A stretch of DNA of 64,000 bases from Paenibacillus albus (GTDB taxonomy: Bacteria > Bacillota > Bacilli > Paenibacillales > Paenibacillaceae). The notes beneath the pieces are model-generated. The model was not told the origin of the DNA. It worked only from the letters and a program-made list of their open reading frames with translations, and searched no databases. This document shows positions 51,196-59,685 of the stretch, piece after piece. The translations under genes were made by a program, and so were the position numbers. The DNA is taken from contig NZ_CP034437.1 in the NCBI RefSeq assembly GCF_003952225.1, positions 124,001 to 188,000 on the forward strand, read 5' to 3'. Every line of letters begins with the position of its first letter. The stretch's first letter is position 1.

Positions 51196-52332
51196 TCAAA
51201 CCCTAATTCTCAACTGTTTAATACCAAACATCATATCACTATCCAGCCTCTCAAGTGGTTCGTCATCGAGACGCTGCAATCCTTCCAAACGATCGATTAC
51301 GACATCAAGCGCCACCCTCGCTTCAAGCCGCGCCAGCATCGCCCCTAAGCAGAAATGAATGCCGTGCCCGAAAGCCAAATGCGGGTTCGGGCTTCGCCTG
51401 ATGTCGAACCGCTCAGGATCAACGAACACATTCTCGTCATGATTTGCTGATCCGATGAAGGTGTACACCCTTTGCCCCTCTTTCATCAAATGCCCGTTCC
51501 AATCTATATCGGCCTTCACTCTGCGTTCCATGATCTGCACGGGTGAACAGAAACGGAGCGCTTCTTCGACCGTTCCGGGAATAAGTGCCCGATCCCGGCG
51601 AAGCTCGCTGTATATTTCCGGGCTGCTCTCAAGACACATGATCATTGACCCGATAAGATTGGTCGTCGTTTCGTTCCCCGCGACTAGCAGCAGGATGCAC
51701 ATGCCGATCACTTCCAGCTCGCTAAGCCCGTTATCGTCCGCCATGCATGACTGCATGAGCGCCGTAATTAAGTCATTCTGAGGCTGCTTGCGCCGCTCTT
51801 CAATTTGAATGCGAAAATAATCCGTCATTTCTTTCTGACATTGCAAATAGCGCGAATAATCTTTTCCAACGAGTTCATCGGACCACCTTTTGAACAACTC
51901 CCGGTCTTCCTGCGGGATGCCAAGCAGCTCCGCGATTACAATGACCGGCAGTGGACTTGCCAAATCATTGACAACTTCAAAGCTGCCGGAAGCGATGGCC
52001 TGATCAATCAGTTCCTCCGAAATTTTCCGGATCTGAGGCTCCATTGCCTCCACAACCTTCGCGGAGAAGGCTTTCGCGATGAGCGATCTCATCTGCTTAT
52101 GTTTGGGTGGGTCCCGCCGTAAGATGCTGCCCTCGATCGGTTCGTCTTCGGTTGGATTCTCTTGCATTTGAGAAGAGAAGTGCTCGTAATCGGCAAATAT
52201 CCGTTTGATACCGTCATGCGAAAAGATGGACCATGAACTGCTATCCGCATCATATACCGCCGCTCCTGCCCCGCGCTGCTGTTTGTACCGCTCTAGAGGA
52301 AGCAAATCTTCTTGGCTCGCCCACTTCATCAT
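51196..52332 (-). CDS. Cytochrome P450
   Basis: 378 residues, the size of soluble bacterial P450s (CYP107/CYP109-like). I-helix oxygen-activation motif AGNETT, K-helix ExxR in EEALRFCS, haem-binding FGHGIHFCLGAMLAR with the Cys ligand. No redox partner gene is adjacent. ATG at 52332 has GGGAGG six bases upstream. Substrate unknown; possibly a fatty acid or terpenoid. Cotranscribed with a TetR-type repressor. Confidence 0.95.
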   Translation of the reverse strand: MMKWASQEDLLPLERYKQQRGAGAAVYDADSSSWSIFSHDGIKRIFADYEHFSSQMQENPTEDEPIEGSILRRDPPKHKQMRSLIAKAFSAKVVEAMEPQIRKISEELIDQAIASGSFEVVNDLASPLPVIVIAELLGIPQEDRELFKRWSDELVGKDYSRYLQCQKEMTDYFRIQIEERRKQPQNDLITALMQSCMADDNGLSELEVIGMCILLLVAGNETTTNLIGSMIMCLESSPEIYSELRRDRALIPGTVEEALRFCSPVQIMERRVKADIDWNGHLMKEGQRVYTFIGSANHDENVFVDPERFDIRRSPNPHLAFGHGIHFCLGAMLARLEARVALDVVIDRLEGLQRLDDEPLERLDSDMMFGIKQLRIRV

Positions 52333-52352
52333 AAACAACCTCCCATTATTGT

Positions 52353-52366
52353 ACTGACTAGTCAGT
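52353..52366. promoter_or_regulatory. TetR-type operator of the P450 operon
   Basis: ACTGACTAGTCAGT, perfect 14-bp palindrome 20 bp upstream of the P450 start. Confidence 0.75.
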
Positions 52367-52468
52367 TTAATTATGATTCAAGAAATATCCATTGTCAATC
52401 GTGCTTACCGACGAATATCCACTCATTGAAAAAGGGCAACCAGAGTATTTCTCTGGCCGCCCTAATAA

Positions 52469-53437
52469 TCATGGTAATCTTAAATTAGCTAAACGTTCTT
52501 CCAATATCACGCGCAGTTCATCGGGAATCCGTTCAAATTCGACTCCTTTTCCCAGAAACAAAAGCCAATCCGCATAATACGTCAGCGTCTCCATATCGGT
52601 CGTATCCAGCTGAACATTGAAGATCCCGCTCGACTGAAACATCCCGGTAAAGGACAGGATGATCCCTGGCGGGTGCATGCGCTTAAAGCGCTGAATCCCT
52701 GACGCATCCAGCTTCACAATAAGATTGGACTCGCGTGCGCGAAGCCGTTTTTTGCTTAAAATCTCTTGCTCGGACCACTTCATCGCCTGCTCGGAAATGG
52801 CTGAATCCCGCAGCATATCAACAGGCAAATAACGAAACTCATCCGTATCAAAATCATAAACCTCGACCAGCCACTGAGCGTTCGAGTTAAAAATATGCAG
52901 CAAATAAACGTCCAGCAACTGCGGCCAGCCGACACTCAGCTCATAAGTCACACGCAGATGCCTATCCCGCACAGCAAGCGAAATCAACTGGTTCAGCTCC
53001 GCAGGCGCCGCATCATCAAGCTCCAGAAGATTCGGATTAGCCGGATTTGTATTTTCAAACAGCAAAATATTGTTCAGCTCGATTAGCTCGTCCTGCTGCG
53101 TTTGCGACGCAATACCGATAAGTTTTTCCGTGATGGAACGGCGATTCTGCAGATAGGGCAGCTGCGAATTTTTCGACGCGATAAAGCTGATAAAAATCGC
53201 CTTCAGCTCATCTGGCGTGAAGCGAGCGGAGGGCAGATACTGATTTTGCAGGACAAAGTAGCCGCCGCCGCGCCCAAGCTCGGTCGTCAGCGGAAAACCC
53301 ATCGCCTGAATCTCATTAATGTCGCGGATCGCCGTCGCCCGGGATATCTTGAATTCCCGCTGAATCTCGGCAATCGTAAAATGCGCGCGGTTATTGATAT
53401 AGCGCATGATCAGGTTGACTCGCTCTGTTTTCTTCAT
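52469..53437 (-). CDS. WYL-domain transcriptional regulator (YafY type)
   Basis: 322 residues from ATG 53437. N-terminal DeoR-like HTH (RVNLIMRYINNRAHFTIAEIQREFKISRATAIRDINEIQAMGFPL), then a WYL domain at about 140-215 and a C-terminal WCX region. The frame is open for another 158 codons upstream, but that stretch reads antisense through the divergent gene and is rejected. The ribosome site is weak, as expected for a leaderless or poorly translated regulator. It is divergent from two GyrI-like genes and probably controls them through the dyad at 53473-53489. Confidence 0.88.
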   Translation of the reverse strand: MKKTERVNLIMRYINNRAHFTIAEIQREFKISRATAIRDINEIQAMGFPLTTELGRGGGYFVLQNQYLPSARFTPDELKAIFISFIASKNSQLPYLQNRRSITEKLIGIASQTQQDELIELNNILLFENTNPANPNLLELDDAAPAELNQLISLAVRDRHLRVTYELSVGWPQLLDVYLLHIFNSNAQWLVEVYDFDTDEFRYLPVDMLRDSAISEQAMKWSEQEILSKKRLRARESNLIVKLDASGIQRFKRMHPPGIILSFTGMFQSSGIFNVQLDTTDMETLTYYADWLLFLGKGVEFERIPDELRVILEERLANLRLP

Positions 53438-53472
53438 ACTTTTTATTGTAGCAAAAATGCAGCAGAATAAAG

Positions 53473-53489
53473 GTATCATTTTTTGATAC
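53473..53489. promoter_or_regulatory. Candidate operator between the WYL gene and GyrI-like genes
   Basis: GTATC-N7-GATAC dyad centred on a T run, midway between the divergent genes. Confidence 0.45.
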
Positions 53490-53545
53490 ATTCGGGAAAT
53501 AGAATCAATCTTGTAAATAATAAATCGCACAGAGGAGCGAACACT

Positions 53546-54025
53546 ATGTCTAACTACTCGATTCAAACCATCTCGGAAAATTACAAAATGACTGCTTTCG
53601 GCGTTACCTTTGAAGACTTCAACGACTGGGCAGGCAATGCAGCAAAAACAGCAGCGAAGAAGGCTGAAATCACGGAGAACGGCAAGCTGGCTGAGCTGCT
53701 CGCGCTCGCTGACGGTCAAGAATATCAAATCAACTATGCGATCGACCGCAAGCCTTGGCGTGGATTCGGCGTAATGGGCGAGTTCGACGTAGAAGGCGCA
53801 GTTGTGCTCGACTTCCTTGCAGGCGAATACCTTGTCGTACCAGGCACAGGCGCTGACAAAGACCGTCTTGCTGACGAAATCACTGGCAAAGTGTTCGGCG
53901 GTTTGCTGCAAGAAGTTACAGGCTACACTTACGTTGGCCCTGGCAACTCAACCTTCGTCAAAGCAGATGAGAACGGCGGATTCTCCGGCGAAATGTGGCT
54001 TCGCGTCAAACGAGTCGAAGGCTAA
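53546..54025 (+). CDS. GyrI-like effector-binding domain protein, copy 1
   Basis: 159 residues resembling a stand-alone GyrI-like/AraC effector-binding domain (opening SIQTISENYKMTAFGVTF, closing FVKADENGGFSGEMWLRVKR). Such proteins bind small hydrophobic ligands and may sequester toxins. GAGGAG lies nine bases before the ATG. A tandem paralogue follows 23 bp downstream. No enzymatic motif. Confidence 0.7.
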   Translation: MSNYSIQTISENYKMTAFGVTFEDFNDWAGNAAKTAAKKAEITENGKLAELLALADGQEYQINYAIDRKPWRGFGVMGEFDVEGAVVLDFLAGEYLVVPGTGADKDRLADEITGKVFGGLLQEVTGYTYVGPGNSTFVKADENGGFSGEMWLRVKRVEG

Positions 54026-54048
54026 GCTTAGAGAAAAGGAGCGCTCAC

Positions 54049-54525
54049 ATGGCAGATTACACGCTTGAACACAAGAAATCATTCACATTGACCGCTTATG
54101 GCTTCTCAATCCAGTCGAACTTCCAAGACATGCCCGCTATGCAAAAGGAAAAAGCCGAGTTCTGGGGCAAACTTAAAGCTGACGGACGTTTCAACAAGCT
54201 CAAAGACGCCGCAAAAAATGATCGCGAATGGTCAGTTAACGAGGTTTATCAAGGAAAACCGTGGAATTATTTCGCTGTTGAAGCTGGCAAATCCGTAGCT
54301 GACGCCACGCGCATCATCGAGTTTCCAGACAGCGAGTACATCGTGCTCGCTGGAAACGGCGATAAGGAAACGTTGTTCGATCAGCTGACTTACCGCGCTT
54401 TTGGCGAAGTCTTAGCCCAAAACACGGATTATGCTTACATCGGCGGCCCTAATGCGACTTATCGCAAAGATAACGGCGACGGCACTTTCTACGGCGAATT
54501 CTGGGTGCCTGTGGTGAAGAAATAA
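54049..54525 (+). CDS. GyrI-like effector-binding domain protein, copy 2
   Basis: 158 residues, paralogue of the preceding gene: both share an opening of the LTAYGFSI/MTAFGVTF type, a central INYAI.RKPW/VNEVYQGKPW segment, an EY.V..G.G.K block and a FYGEFWV/FSGEMWL ending. AAAAGGAG precedes the ATG. The pair probably forms a heteromer or has two ligand specificities; this is inference from tandem duplication. Confidence 0.7.
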   Translation: MADYTLEHKKSFTLTAYGFSIQSNFQDMPAMQKEKAEFWGKLKADGRFNKLKDAAKNDREWSVNEVYQGKPWNYFAVEAGKSVADATRIIEFPDSEYIVLAGNGDKETLFDQLTYRAFGEVLAQNTDYAYIGGPNATYRKDNGDGTFYGEFWVPVVKK

Positions 54526-54554
54526 GGGATTATGGCACGTAGTAAAACAAAAAG

Positions 54555-54570
54555 GATGGCAGCTGCCATC
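54555..54570. terminator. Bidirectional terminator between convergent genes
   Basis: GATGGCAGCTGCCATC perfect palindrome, with TCTTTTGATC on + and CTTTTTGTTTTA on -. Confidence 0.7.
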
Positions 54571-54580
54571 TCTTTTGATC

Positions 54581-55024
54581 TTATTTATTTGGAAACAGCT
54601 TTTCAAGCGCCTCCCGTTGTGGAGGCTTAATGTTTATCTTCGAACGAATATTTTTTGCTTTTTGCTCAGCTTCGTCCAATGAAGCAGACTCACCCAATGC
54701 TATAAGCGTGCCAGCGGCAACAGCTCCTGTTCTGCCGCTGCCACCACCGCAATGAAAGCCTACCTTTTTACCACTTTTATAAGCTTCCAGGACGTGATCA
54801 ATGGCTTGCTTGAACAGTTCATCTTGCGGAACCTCAGCGTTGTCTCCGAGTGGTACTTGAATCCACTTCACGTTGGCTTCCGGATAGGCGCACTCTGTTG
54901 CTTTGGCTCGTAGGTCGACGATTACTTCAACGCCTTCGTTTTTCACCATGGCTTCAACGTCGGCCGCCCCACCCATGAAAATCTTGTTTTCATGTAGAGC
55001 GTGATAGTTCTTTTCCTGCGACAT
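54581..55024 (-). CDS. Dual-specificity-type protein phosphatase, copy 2 (in ars operon)
   Basis: 147 residues, paralogue of the protein at 41908-42360, with active site HCGGGSGRTGA (CX5R) and the shared block FMGGAADVEAM. GAAGG precedes the ATG. It begins four bases after the arsC stop and so appears to be the last gene of the arsenic operon, an unusual partner. A role in arsenate or phosphate metabolism is possible but not shown by sequence. Confidence 0.85.
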   Translation of the reverse strand: MSQEKNYHALHENKIFMGGAADVEAMVKNEGVEVIVDLRAKATECAYPEANVKWIQVPLGDNAEVPQDELFKQAIDHVLEAYKSGKKVGFHCGGGSGRTGAVAAGTLIALGESASLDEAEQKAKNIRSKINIKPPQREALEKLFPNK

Positions 55025-55028
55025 CGAT

Positions 55029-55451
55029 TTATTTACCTTCTTTCACAAATTGCTCAATGCGATCTTTTATCGACTCACGAACTTCACGGAATTTTGCTGT
55101 GATTTCTTCCTCTGTTCCTGTTGCTTTAGCAGGATCGTCGAAGCCCCAATGCCATCTTTCCGCTTTGTCAATGCGCACAACAGGGCAATTATCATTTGCA
55201 TGACCGCAAAGCGTAATAATGTAATCAGCTTCCTTTAAAATTACAGAGTCAATGACGTCAGAAGTGTGGTTCGAAATATCAATGCCCGCTTCCTTCATTG
55301 TTTGTACGGCGCGTGGGTTTAAACCATGAGCTTCAAGCCCTGCACTTTTCACCTCATATTTATCACCGCCGAGCGCTTTTAAAAAACCATCGGCAATTTG
55401 GCTTCTGCATGAGTTTCCTGTACATAGAAAGTAAACGAGTGGCTTGTTCAT
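55029..55451 (-). CDS. arsC: Arsenate reductase, thioredoxin-coupled
   Basis: 140 residues of the LMW-phosphatase-like ArsC family. The redox triad is complete: C10 in CTGNSCRS, C82 and C89 in CGHANDNCP. Reduces arsenate to arsenite with thioredoxin, feeding the ArsB pump. The start codon overlaps the arsB stop by one base (TAATG). GGGAG precedes it. Confidence 0.96.
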   Translation of the reverse strand: MNKPLVYFLCTGNSCRSQIADGFLKALGGDKYEVKSAGLEAHGLNPRAVQTMKEAGIDISNHTSDVIDSVILKEADYIITLCGHANDNCPVVRIDKAERWHWGFDDPAKATGTEEEITAKFREVRESIKDRIEQFVKEGK

Positions 55452-56896
55452 TATGGTCGATCTCCCTTGTTGTGTATTTGTTTGATTTGAACAACTTCAT
55501 CAAGACGTTCTCTTTTAGGACCGAACATTGCTTTAACTAGTAAAGCAACTGCGATTGTAATTACCATGATTACAGCAATTAGTACCCAAACATTAATGCT
55601 TGTGGAGTTAATGAAGTGCAGCCACAGGTAAAGTCCGGTAAGCGTAATAAAGAGCGTCGGAACTGTCAGTATGATGCCTGTTTTAAAATAATTGCCCCAA
55701 GTGATTTTTACATCCTTACGCGATAACACATGCAGCCATAAAAGAGTTGCCAGGGAACCAATCGGCGTAATCTTTGGACCCAAATCGCTACCGATTACAT
55801 TCGCGTACACAAGCGATTCTCGAATGACGCCCTCAGTCGCCGTTCCTTTAATAGCAAGGGCATCGATCATAACCGTTGGCATGTTATTCATGATCGAAGA
55901 CAATATCGCAGCTAGGAAACCCATGCCCAACGTGGAAATAAAGAGTCCTTTATCAGCCACCGCTTTAATGACATCACCGAGCTCGTCAGTAAGCCCAACA
56001 TTACGAAGTCCATATACAACGACATACATACCGATAGAGAAGATAACAACCGCCCATGGAGCTCCTTTTACGAGCTTCCATGTATGAATGGCTGGGCTAC
56101 GTCTTGCTGCCAGTATGAACCACACTGCAACTACGCCAGCAATGACAGAAACAGGAACATGAATGAACTGGCTTACCAGATAAGCAACGAGAAGAACCGC
56201 TAAGATGACCCATGACAGCCTAAACATCTTCGTATCCTTAATGGCATCGGCAGGCTTTTTAAGCTGCTTCAAATCATAATTGCCAGGGATGCTCTTACGG
56301 AAGAACAGGAATAAGACCAGAAGGCTTGCGAGTAGTGAGAACATATTTGGAATAATCATCCGGCTGGCATACTCGACAAACCCGATACCAAAATAATCAG
56401 CGGACACAATGTTAACAAGATTGCTGACCACAAGTGGAAGCGAGGTCGTATCTGCAATGAAGCCACTAGCCATAATGAACGGCAATATCATGCGCTGGTC
56501 GAATTTAAGTGCACGTACCATTGCTAGAACAATCGGTGTCAAAATAAGCGCGGCACCGTCATTAGCGAAGAACGCCGCCACAGCTGCGCCGAGGAGTACA
56601 ACATACACAAACATCAGCTTTCCGTTGCCTCTTGCAAGTCGTGCCATATGCAAGGCAGCCCATTCAAAGAAACCAATCTCATCTAAGATAAGTGAGATCA
56701 AAATGATTGCAACGAAGGCGAGTGTTGCATTCCACACAATACCGGTTACGGTACCGACATCTACAAAACTCACGACCCCGAATATTAAAGCAAGAACCGC
56801 ACCGCCGCTTGCTGACCAGCCAATATTAAGCCCCTTTGGCTGCCAAATAACAAACGTTAACGTGATCAAAAAAATTAGAAAAGCTATTATCGTCAT
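55451..56896 (-). CDS. arsB: Arsenite efflux permease
   Basis: 481 residues, about 12 transmembrane helices, ArsB/NhaD superfamily, with conserved [17 protein letters not shown] and [13 protein letters not shown]. Exports arsenite from the cytoplasm using the membrane potential. Longer than the usual 430 residues: the C-terminus adds a hydrophobic helix ([26 protein letters not shown]) and a polar tail. AGGGG precedes the ATG. Confidence 0.94.
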   Translation of the reverse strand: MTIIAFLIFLITLTFVIWQPKGLNIGWSASGGAVLALIFGVVSFVDVGTVTGIVWNATLAFVAIILISLILDEIGFFEWAALHMARLARGNGKLMFVYVVLLGAAVAAFFANDGAALILTPIVLAMVRALKFDQRMILPFIMASGFIADTTSLPLVVSNLVNIVSADYFGIGFVEYASRMIIPNMFSLLASLLVLFLFFRKSIPGNYDLKQLKKPADAIKDTKMFRLSWVILAVLLVAYLVSQFIHVPVSVIAGVVAVWFILAARRSPAIHTWKLVKGAPWAVVIFSIGMYVVVYGLRNVGLTDELGDVIKAVADKGLFISTLGMGFLAAILSSIMNNMPTVMIDALAIKGTATEGVIRESLVYANVIGSDLGPKITPIGSLATLLWLHVLSRKDVKITWGNYFKTGIILTVPTLFITLTGLYLWLHFINSTSINVWVLIAVIMVITIAVALLVKAMFGPKRERLDEVVQIKQIHNKGDRP

Positions 56897-56910
56897 GTCG
56901 AACCCCTAAA

Positions 56911-57225
56911 TCACTCGCAGCAATCATTCTTCAATTTATCGATACTTTCTTTCAAGGACGGGATGTGATTTAAAATGGTGCCGATATAAGGTTTGTCCTC
57001 GATATTAAGCGAGTAATAAATCCATTGCCCTTTTCGTGTTTCGTTAACAAGCCCAGCATCTTTTAGCTTTCGTAGATGCTGGCTGACATTTGGCTGCGAT
57101 GTCTCGAGAAACTCGACGAGATCGCATACGCAGAGCGCTCGTTCCTTCAGCATCGCTAGCATGGTAAGACGAGTCTTGTCGCCAAGCAATTTAAACTGAT
57201 CTGCCAACACTTGAATTTGTTCCAT
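56911..57225 (-). CDS. arsR: ArsR arsenite-responsive repressor
   Basis: 104 residues, winged helix (LGDKTRLTMLAML, then QPNVSQHLRKLKDAG). The metal-binding ALCVCDLV motif sits in the recognition region and another cysteine pair ends the protein (DCCE). It dissociates from DNA on binding As(III) or Sb(III). Preceded by GAGGAG; second gene of the arsC-like/arsR/arsB/arsC operon. Confidence 0.95.
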   Translation of the reverse strand: MEQIQVLADQFKLLGDKTRLTMLAMLKERALCVCDLVEFLETSQPNVSQHLRKLKDAGLVNETRKGQWIYYSLNIEDKPYIGTILNHIPSLKESIDKLKNDCCE

Positions 57226-57237
57226 CCGTACTCTCCT

Positions 57238-57669
57238 CTATACTCCAATTACACGCTGTTCATTCAGTAGCTGAAGCACTTTTTCTTTGATTTCATCCCG
57301 TACTACGCGAAACTCGTCAATGTTACCTTGCTCATCAGCCTTTGGAGTCGGATCTGGTATATCCCATTGAACATTCAATATTTCAAATGGAACGACCGGA
57401 CAGCGTTCATTTGCCTTTTCACAAAGCTTAACGACGATGTTTGCACTCGTGAAGAACCTCATATCGATTCGTTTGGGCTGATAAGAAGAAATATCGATTC
57501 CAACCTCTCGCATGACTTCAATTGCCAAGGGGTGAATTTCACTTTCTTCCAAACCCGCACTCTCGACGATAATCTGATCGCCCGCAAAGTGCTTGGCGAA
57601 TGCTTCAGCCATTTGAGTTCGACATCGGCTATAAATCGATAAAAAATAGATACGTAAAGGCTTTCTCAT
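57238..57669 (-). CDS. ArsC-like protein lacking the nucleophilic cysteine
   Basis: 143 residues, clearly homologous to thioredoxin-type ArsC (MAEAFAKHFAGD, SAGLEESEIHPLAIEVM, VKLCEKANERCPVVPF). The P-loop reads SIYSRCR instead of CTGNSCR: Ser11 (codon TCG) replaces the catalytic Cys10, while the Arg and the redox pair C83/C90 remain. It therefore cannot reduce arsenate by the known mechanism and may bind oxyanions or act in regulation. GAGGTGAT precedes the ATG; first gene of the larger ars operon. Confidence 0.85.
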   Translation of the reverse strand: MRKPLRIYFLSIYSRCRTQMAEAFAKHFAGDQIIVESAGLEESEIHPLAIEVMREVGIDISSYQPKRIDMRFFTSANIVVKLCEKANERCPVVPFEILNVQWDIPDPTPKADEQGNIDEFRVVRDEIKEKVLQLLNEQRVIGV

Positions 57670-57702
57670 ATCATCACCTCATCTTATGGAAATCATGTCA
57701 TA

Positions 57703-57746
57703 ATCATATAATGATCTCCTTATATAATCAACGAATTATACGTTGA
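57703..57746. promoter_or_regulatory. ArsR-type dyads upstream of the larger ars operon
   Basis: ATCATATAATGAT (57703-57715) and TCAACG-N7-CGTTGA (57728-57746) precede the ArsC-like gene by 33-76 bp. Confidence 0.6.
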
Positions 57747-57775
57747 GGTATTGTAAATGATTGTAAATGATTTAT

Positions 57776-57804
57776 TAAAAAAAGCCCGCCGGTATCCAGC
57801 GGGC
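57776..57804 (-). terminator. Terminator of the arsR-arsI unit
   Basis: GCCCGC/GCGGGC stem followed on the minus strand by TTTTTTT. Confidence 0.85.
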
Positions 57805-57816
57805 GTGAATAACTAA

Positions 57817-58293
57817 TTAGCAGCATTTATTTTTTACGCGCATATCTGTTAGCTCCACTTTTTGAGGTGCAGGCGTGACACAGCAAACATCTTGATGGGC
57901 ACTCACGTGATCTTCTGCGGCTTCAAACTCGCTATCTTCTTTGGTGTAGAACACTTCCCAAGGATTACCTTCCGGATCCGATACCCAAATCTTATCCTGC
58001 ACCGCGTAGCAACACGTTGTATTCATTTCATCGAGCGAAACCAAACCAGCGTCTTGTAAGCGTGCTTTAGTCGCGAGCACTTCTTCCGTGTTTTGCACTT
58101 GGAAGCCAAAATGATTCAAAACGCCACGGTTGTCGTACGGACGAACGTTCAACGAAAAATGGAGTGCAGGATTATCTAGTTCGAACTTGGCATAGTTTTC
58201 TTTCACTTTGGTCGGCTCCGCATTAAAAAGCTTTTTATAAAACTCGAGTGATTGCTCCAAATTCCTAACATTAATGGCTACGTGCATTTTCAT
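57817..58293 (-). CDS. arsI: ArsI-type C-As lyase (VOC dioxygenase)
   Basis: 158 residues. Fe(II) ligands expected at H4 (MHVAIN), H61 (NHFGFQV) and E113 (WEVFYT). The vicinal cysteine pair C94-C95 in NTTCCYA binds trivalent organoarsenicals, as in characterised ArsI (demethylation of MAs(III)). Extra cysteines near the end (DVCCV, KNKCC). ATG at 58293 follows AAGGAG nine bases upstream. CadI-like proteins share the fold; the TCC motif favours ArsI. Confidence 0.9.
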   Translation of the reverse strand: MKMHVAINVRNLEQSLEFYKKLFNAEPTKVKENYAKFELDNPALHFSLNVRPYDNRGVLNHFGFQVQNTEEVLATKARLQDAGLVSLDEMNTTCCYAVQDKIWVSDPEGNPWEVFYTKEDSEFEAAEDHVSAHQDVCCVTPAPQKVELTDMRVKNKCC

Positions 58294-58341
58294 ATGTAAA
58301 CACTCCTTCATCAATTTTTTTTGATTATATGATTAAAAAAA

Positions 58342-58695
58342 TTAGCAACAACCAGATGAGTTATCGCTTGGTCTAAAAATACAGCACAGCTGCTCGGAAA
58401 GTAACGTATCAATTTCGTCCGAATTGAGCTCGTAATAACTCCAGGTGCCTTTCGTCTCTTTTTTGATAAGATTGGCATCGAGTAAAATCTTGAGGTGATA
58501 AGAGAGCTTGGATTGCGGCATATCGACGATTTCAGTTAAATCGCAAACGCATGTATTGCCACGCTGGCAAAGCTCATACATGATTTGCAATCTTTTCTGA
58601 TCAGCCAATGCTTTGAACCTTTGCTCATATTTTTCAAACGATATAGCCGCAGTCGTTACGGCATTAACTGTGATTTCTTTTTTCACCTTTATCAC
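58342..58695 (-). CDS. Second ArsR-family repressor
   Basis: 117 residues with the CVCDL metal motif (RGNTCVCDLTEIVDMPQSKLSYHLKILLDANLI) and C-terminal cysteines (QLCCIF, SGCC), suggesting a three-coordinate arsenic site. The start is uncertain: GTG at 58693-58695 preceded by AAAGTGG, or GTG at 58686. Precedes arsI by 48 bp and is probably its repressor. Confidence 0.88.
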   Translation of the reverse strand: MIKVKKEITVNAVTTAAISFEKYEQRFKALADQKRLQIMYELCQRGNTCVCDLTEIVDMPQSKLSYHLKILLDANLIKKETKGTWSYYELNSDEIDTLLSEQLCCIFRPSDNSSGCC

Positions 58696-58705
58696 CCACT
58701 TTATA

Positions 58706-58837
58706 ATGTAGCTCCGTAGTAACTACATCAAACTTTACCTTATTACATTAATCAAGTTTTCTTGATGTAACTCCTTGAATTCAATTTACCATAAACCTAG
58801 GTACCGATCAATAACTTAATCAATATAAATTGATTAA
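58706..58837. promoter_or_regulatory. ArsR boxes upstream of the arsR-arsI unit
   Basis: ATGTAG-N11-CTACAT (58706-58728), ATCAA-N6-TTGAT (58751-58766) and a second ATCAA-N6-TTGAT (58819-58834) inside a larger perfect dyad TTAATCAAT-N4-ATTGATTAA (58816-58837). The ATCAA-N6-TTGAT form matches known ArsR boxes. The gap 58696-59098 holds only these, a terminator and the cst promoter; no gene is seen. Confidence 0.7.
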
Positions 58838-58912
58838 ATGATTGTAATTCTGCATTAACAATTCTTTATAAAAAAAGTCTTACCACTGCTGGTAATTCTC
58901 CTCGTCATCTTC

Positions 58913-58947
58913 AAAAAAAGCTCGTCGGAGTTCCGACGAGCTTTTTT
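58913..58947. terminator. Bidirectional terminator hairpin, left copy
   Basis: GCTCGTCGGA-GT-TCCGACGAGC perfect 10-bp stem flanked by seven A and six T residues. A near-identical copy lies at 62858-62887. Confidence 0.85.
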
Positions 58948-59015
58948 GGGCGGCGCTATGTACTACTTATATAGTGCAGTATATTCGTTGTAAATGAGTT
59001 GTTTAATTTATCCAG

Positions 59016-59078
59016 TTTACATCACAATACCCCATGGGGTATATTGAGTCCGTAATCAATACATACCCCACAGGGTAT
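59016..59078 (+). promoter_or_regulatory. Promoter and CstR operators of the persulfide operon
   Basis: TTTACA (59016-59021), 18 bp, TATATT (59040-59045). Perfect ATACCCCATGGGGTAT (59027-59042) covers the spacer and -10; ATACCCCACAGGGTAT (59063-59078) lies downstream. Both fit CsoR/CstR-family operators. Confidence 0.75.
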
Positions 59079-59098
59079 ATGGAAGGAGCCGATTATTA

Positions 59099-59680
59099 AT
59101 GACGATTCGTGTAGATAGAATCTTGGATGCAAAAGGACTCGCTTGTCCTATGCCAATCGTAAAAACGAAAAAAGCAATGGATGAGATTAAATCTGGTCTT
59201 GTTTTGGAAGTACAAGCCACGGACTCAGGATCCATCGCCGACATTCAAAGTTGGGCGATCAGAGCTGGTCATACTTACTTGGGAAATAAAATGAATGGAA
59301 ATGTCATTCATCATTATTTAAGGAAAGTCAATCCCGTCGAAGTTAAGCCGGAGCAACAGTATCCTGTTAGGTTAATAAACGATGACCTTCAACATCTTAT
59401 GACGCAGCCTCATTTGTTCGAGCATGCCATGATAATCGATGTGCGTGAGCCCGCTGAATACGCATTCGGTCATGTGCCAGGTGCGATATCCATCCCATTT
59501 GGTGCATTGGCAGAACGCGCATTTGAGCTCGATCCTAGTAAAGACATTTATGTAATTTGCCGCACAGGAAACCGAAGCGATATGGCTGCTCAAGCTCTAA
59601 CAGAGTTAGGATTTGCAAAAGTAACGAATATTATTCCGGGCATGTCCCAGTGGACAGGCCCCATTGAATGTGAGGAGTGA
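59099..59680 (+). CDS. TusA-rhodanese fusion (YrkF/CstA-like)
   Basis: 193 residues. TusA domain at 1-78 with the sulfur-carrying Cys in DAKGLACPMPIVKTKKAM; rhodanese domain at about 90-193 with active-site loop CRTGNRS. It passes sulfane sulfur between persulfides and downstream carriers. Similar fusions are YrkF of B. subtilis and, in more elaborate form, CstA of Staphylococcus. AAGGAG precedes the ATG; first gene of the operon. Confidence 0.92.
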   Translation: MTIRVDRILDAKGLACPMPIVKTKKAMDEIKSGLVLEVQATDSGSIADIQSWAIRAGHTYLGNKMNGNVIHHYLRKVNPVEVKPEQQYPVRLINDDLQHLMTQPHLFEHAMIIDVREPAEYAFGHVPGAISIPFGALAERAFELDPSKDIYVICRTGNRSDMAAQALTELGFAKVTNIIPGMSQWTGPIECEE

Positions 59681-59685
59681 TTTAG

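Noticed and set aside
53438-53911. 158-codon N-terminal extension of the WYL regulator
   Set aside because: It runs antisense through the GyrI-like gene and the intergenic operator, and the HTH begins right at the ATG 53437.
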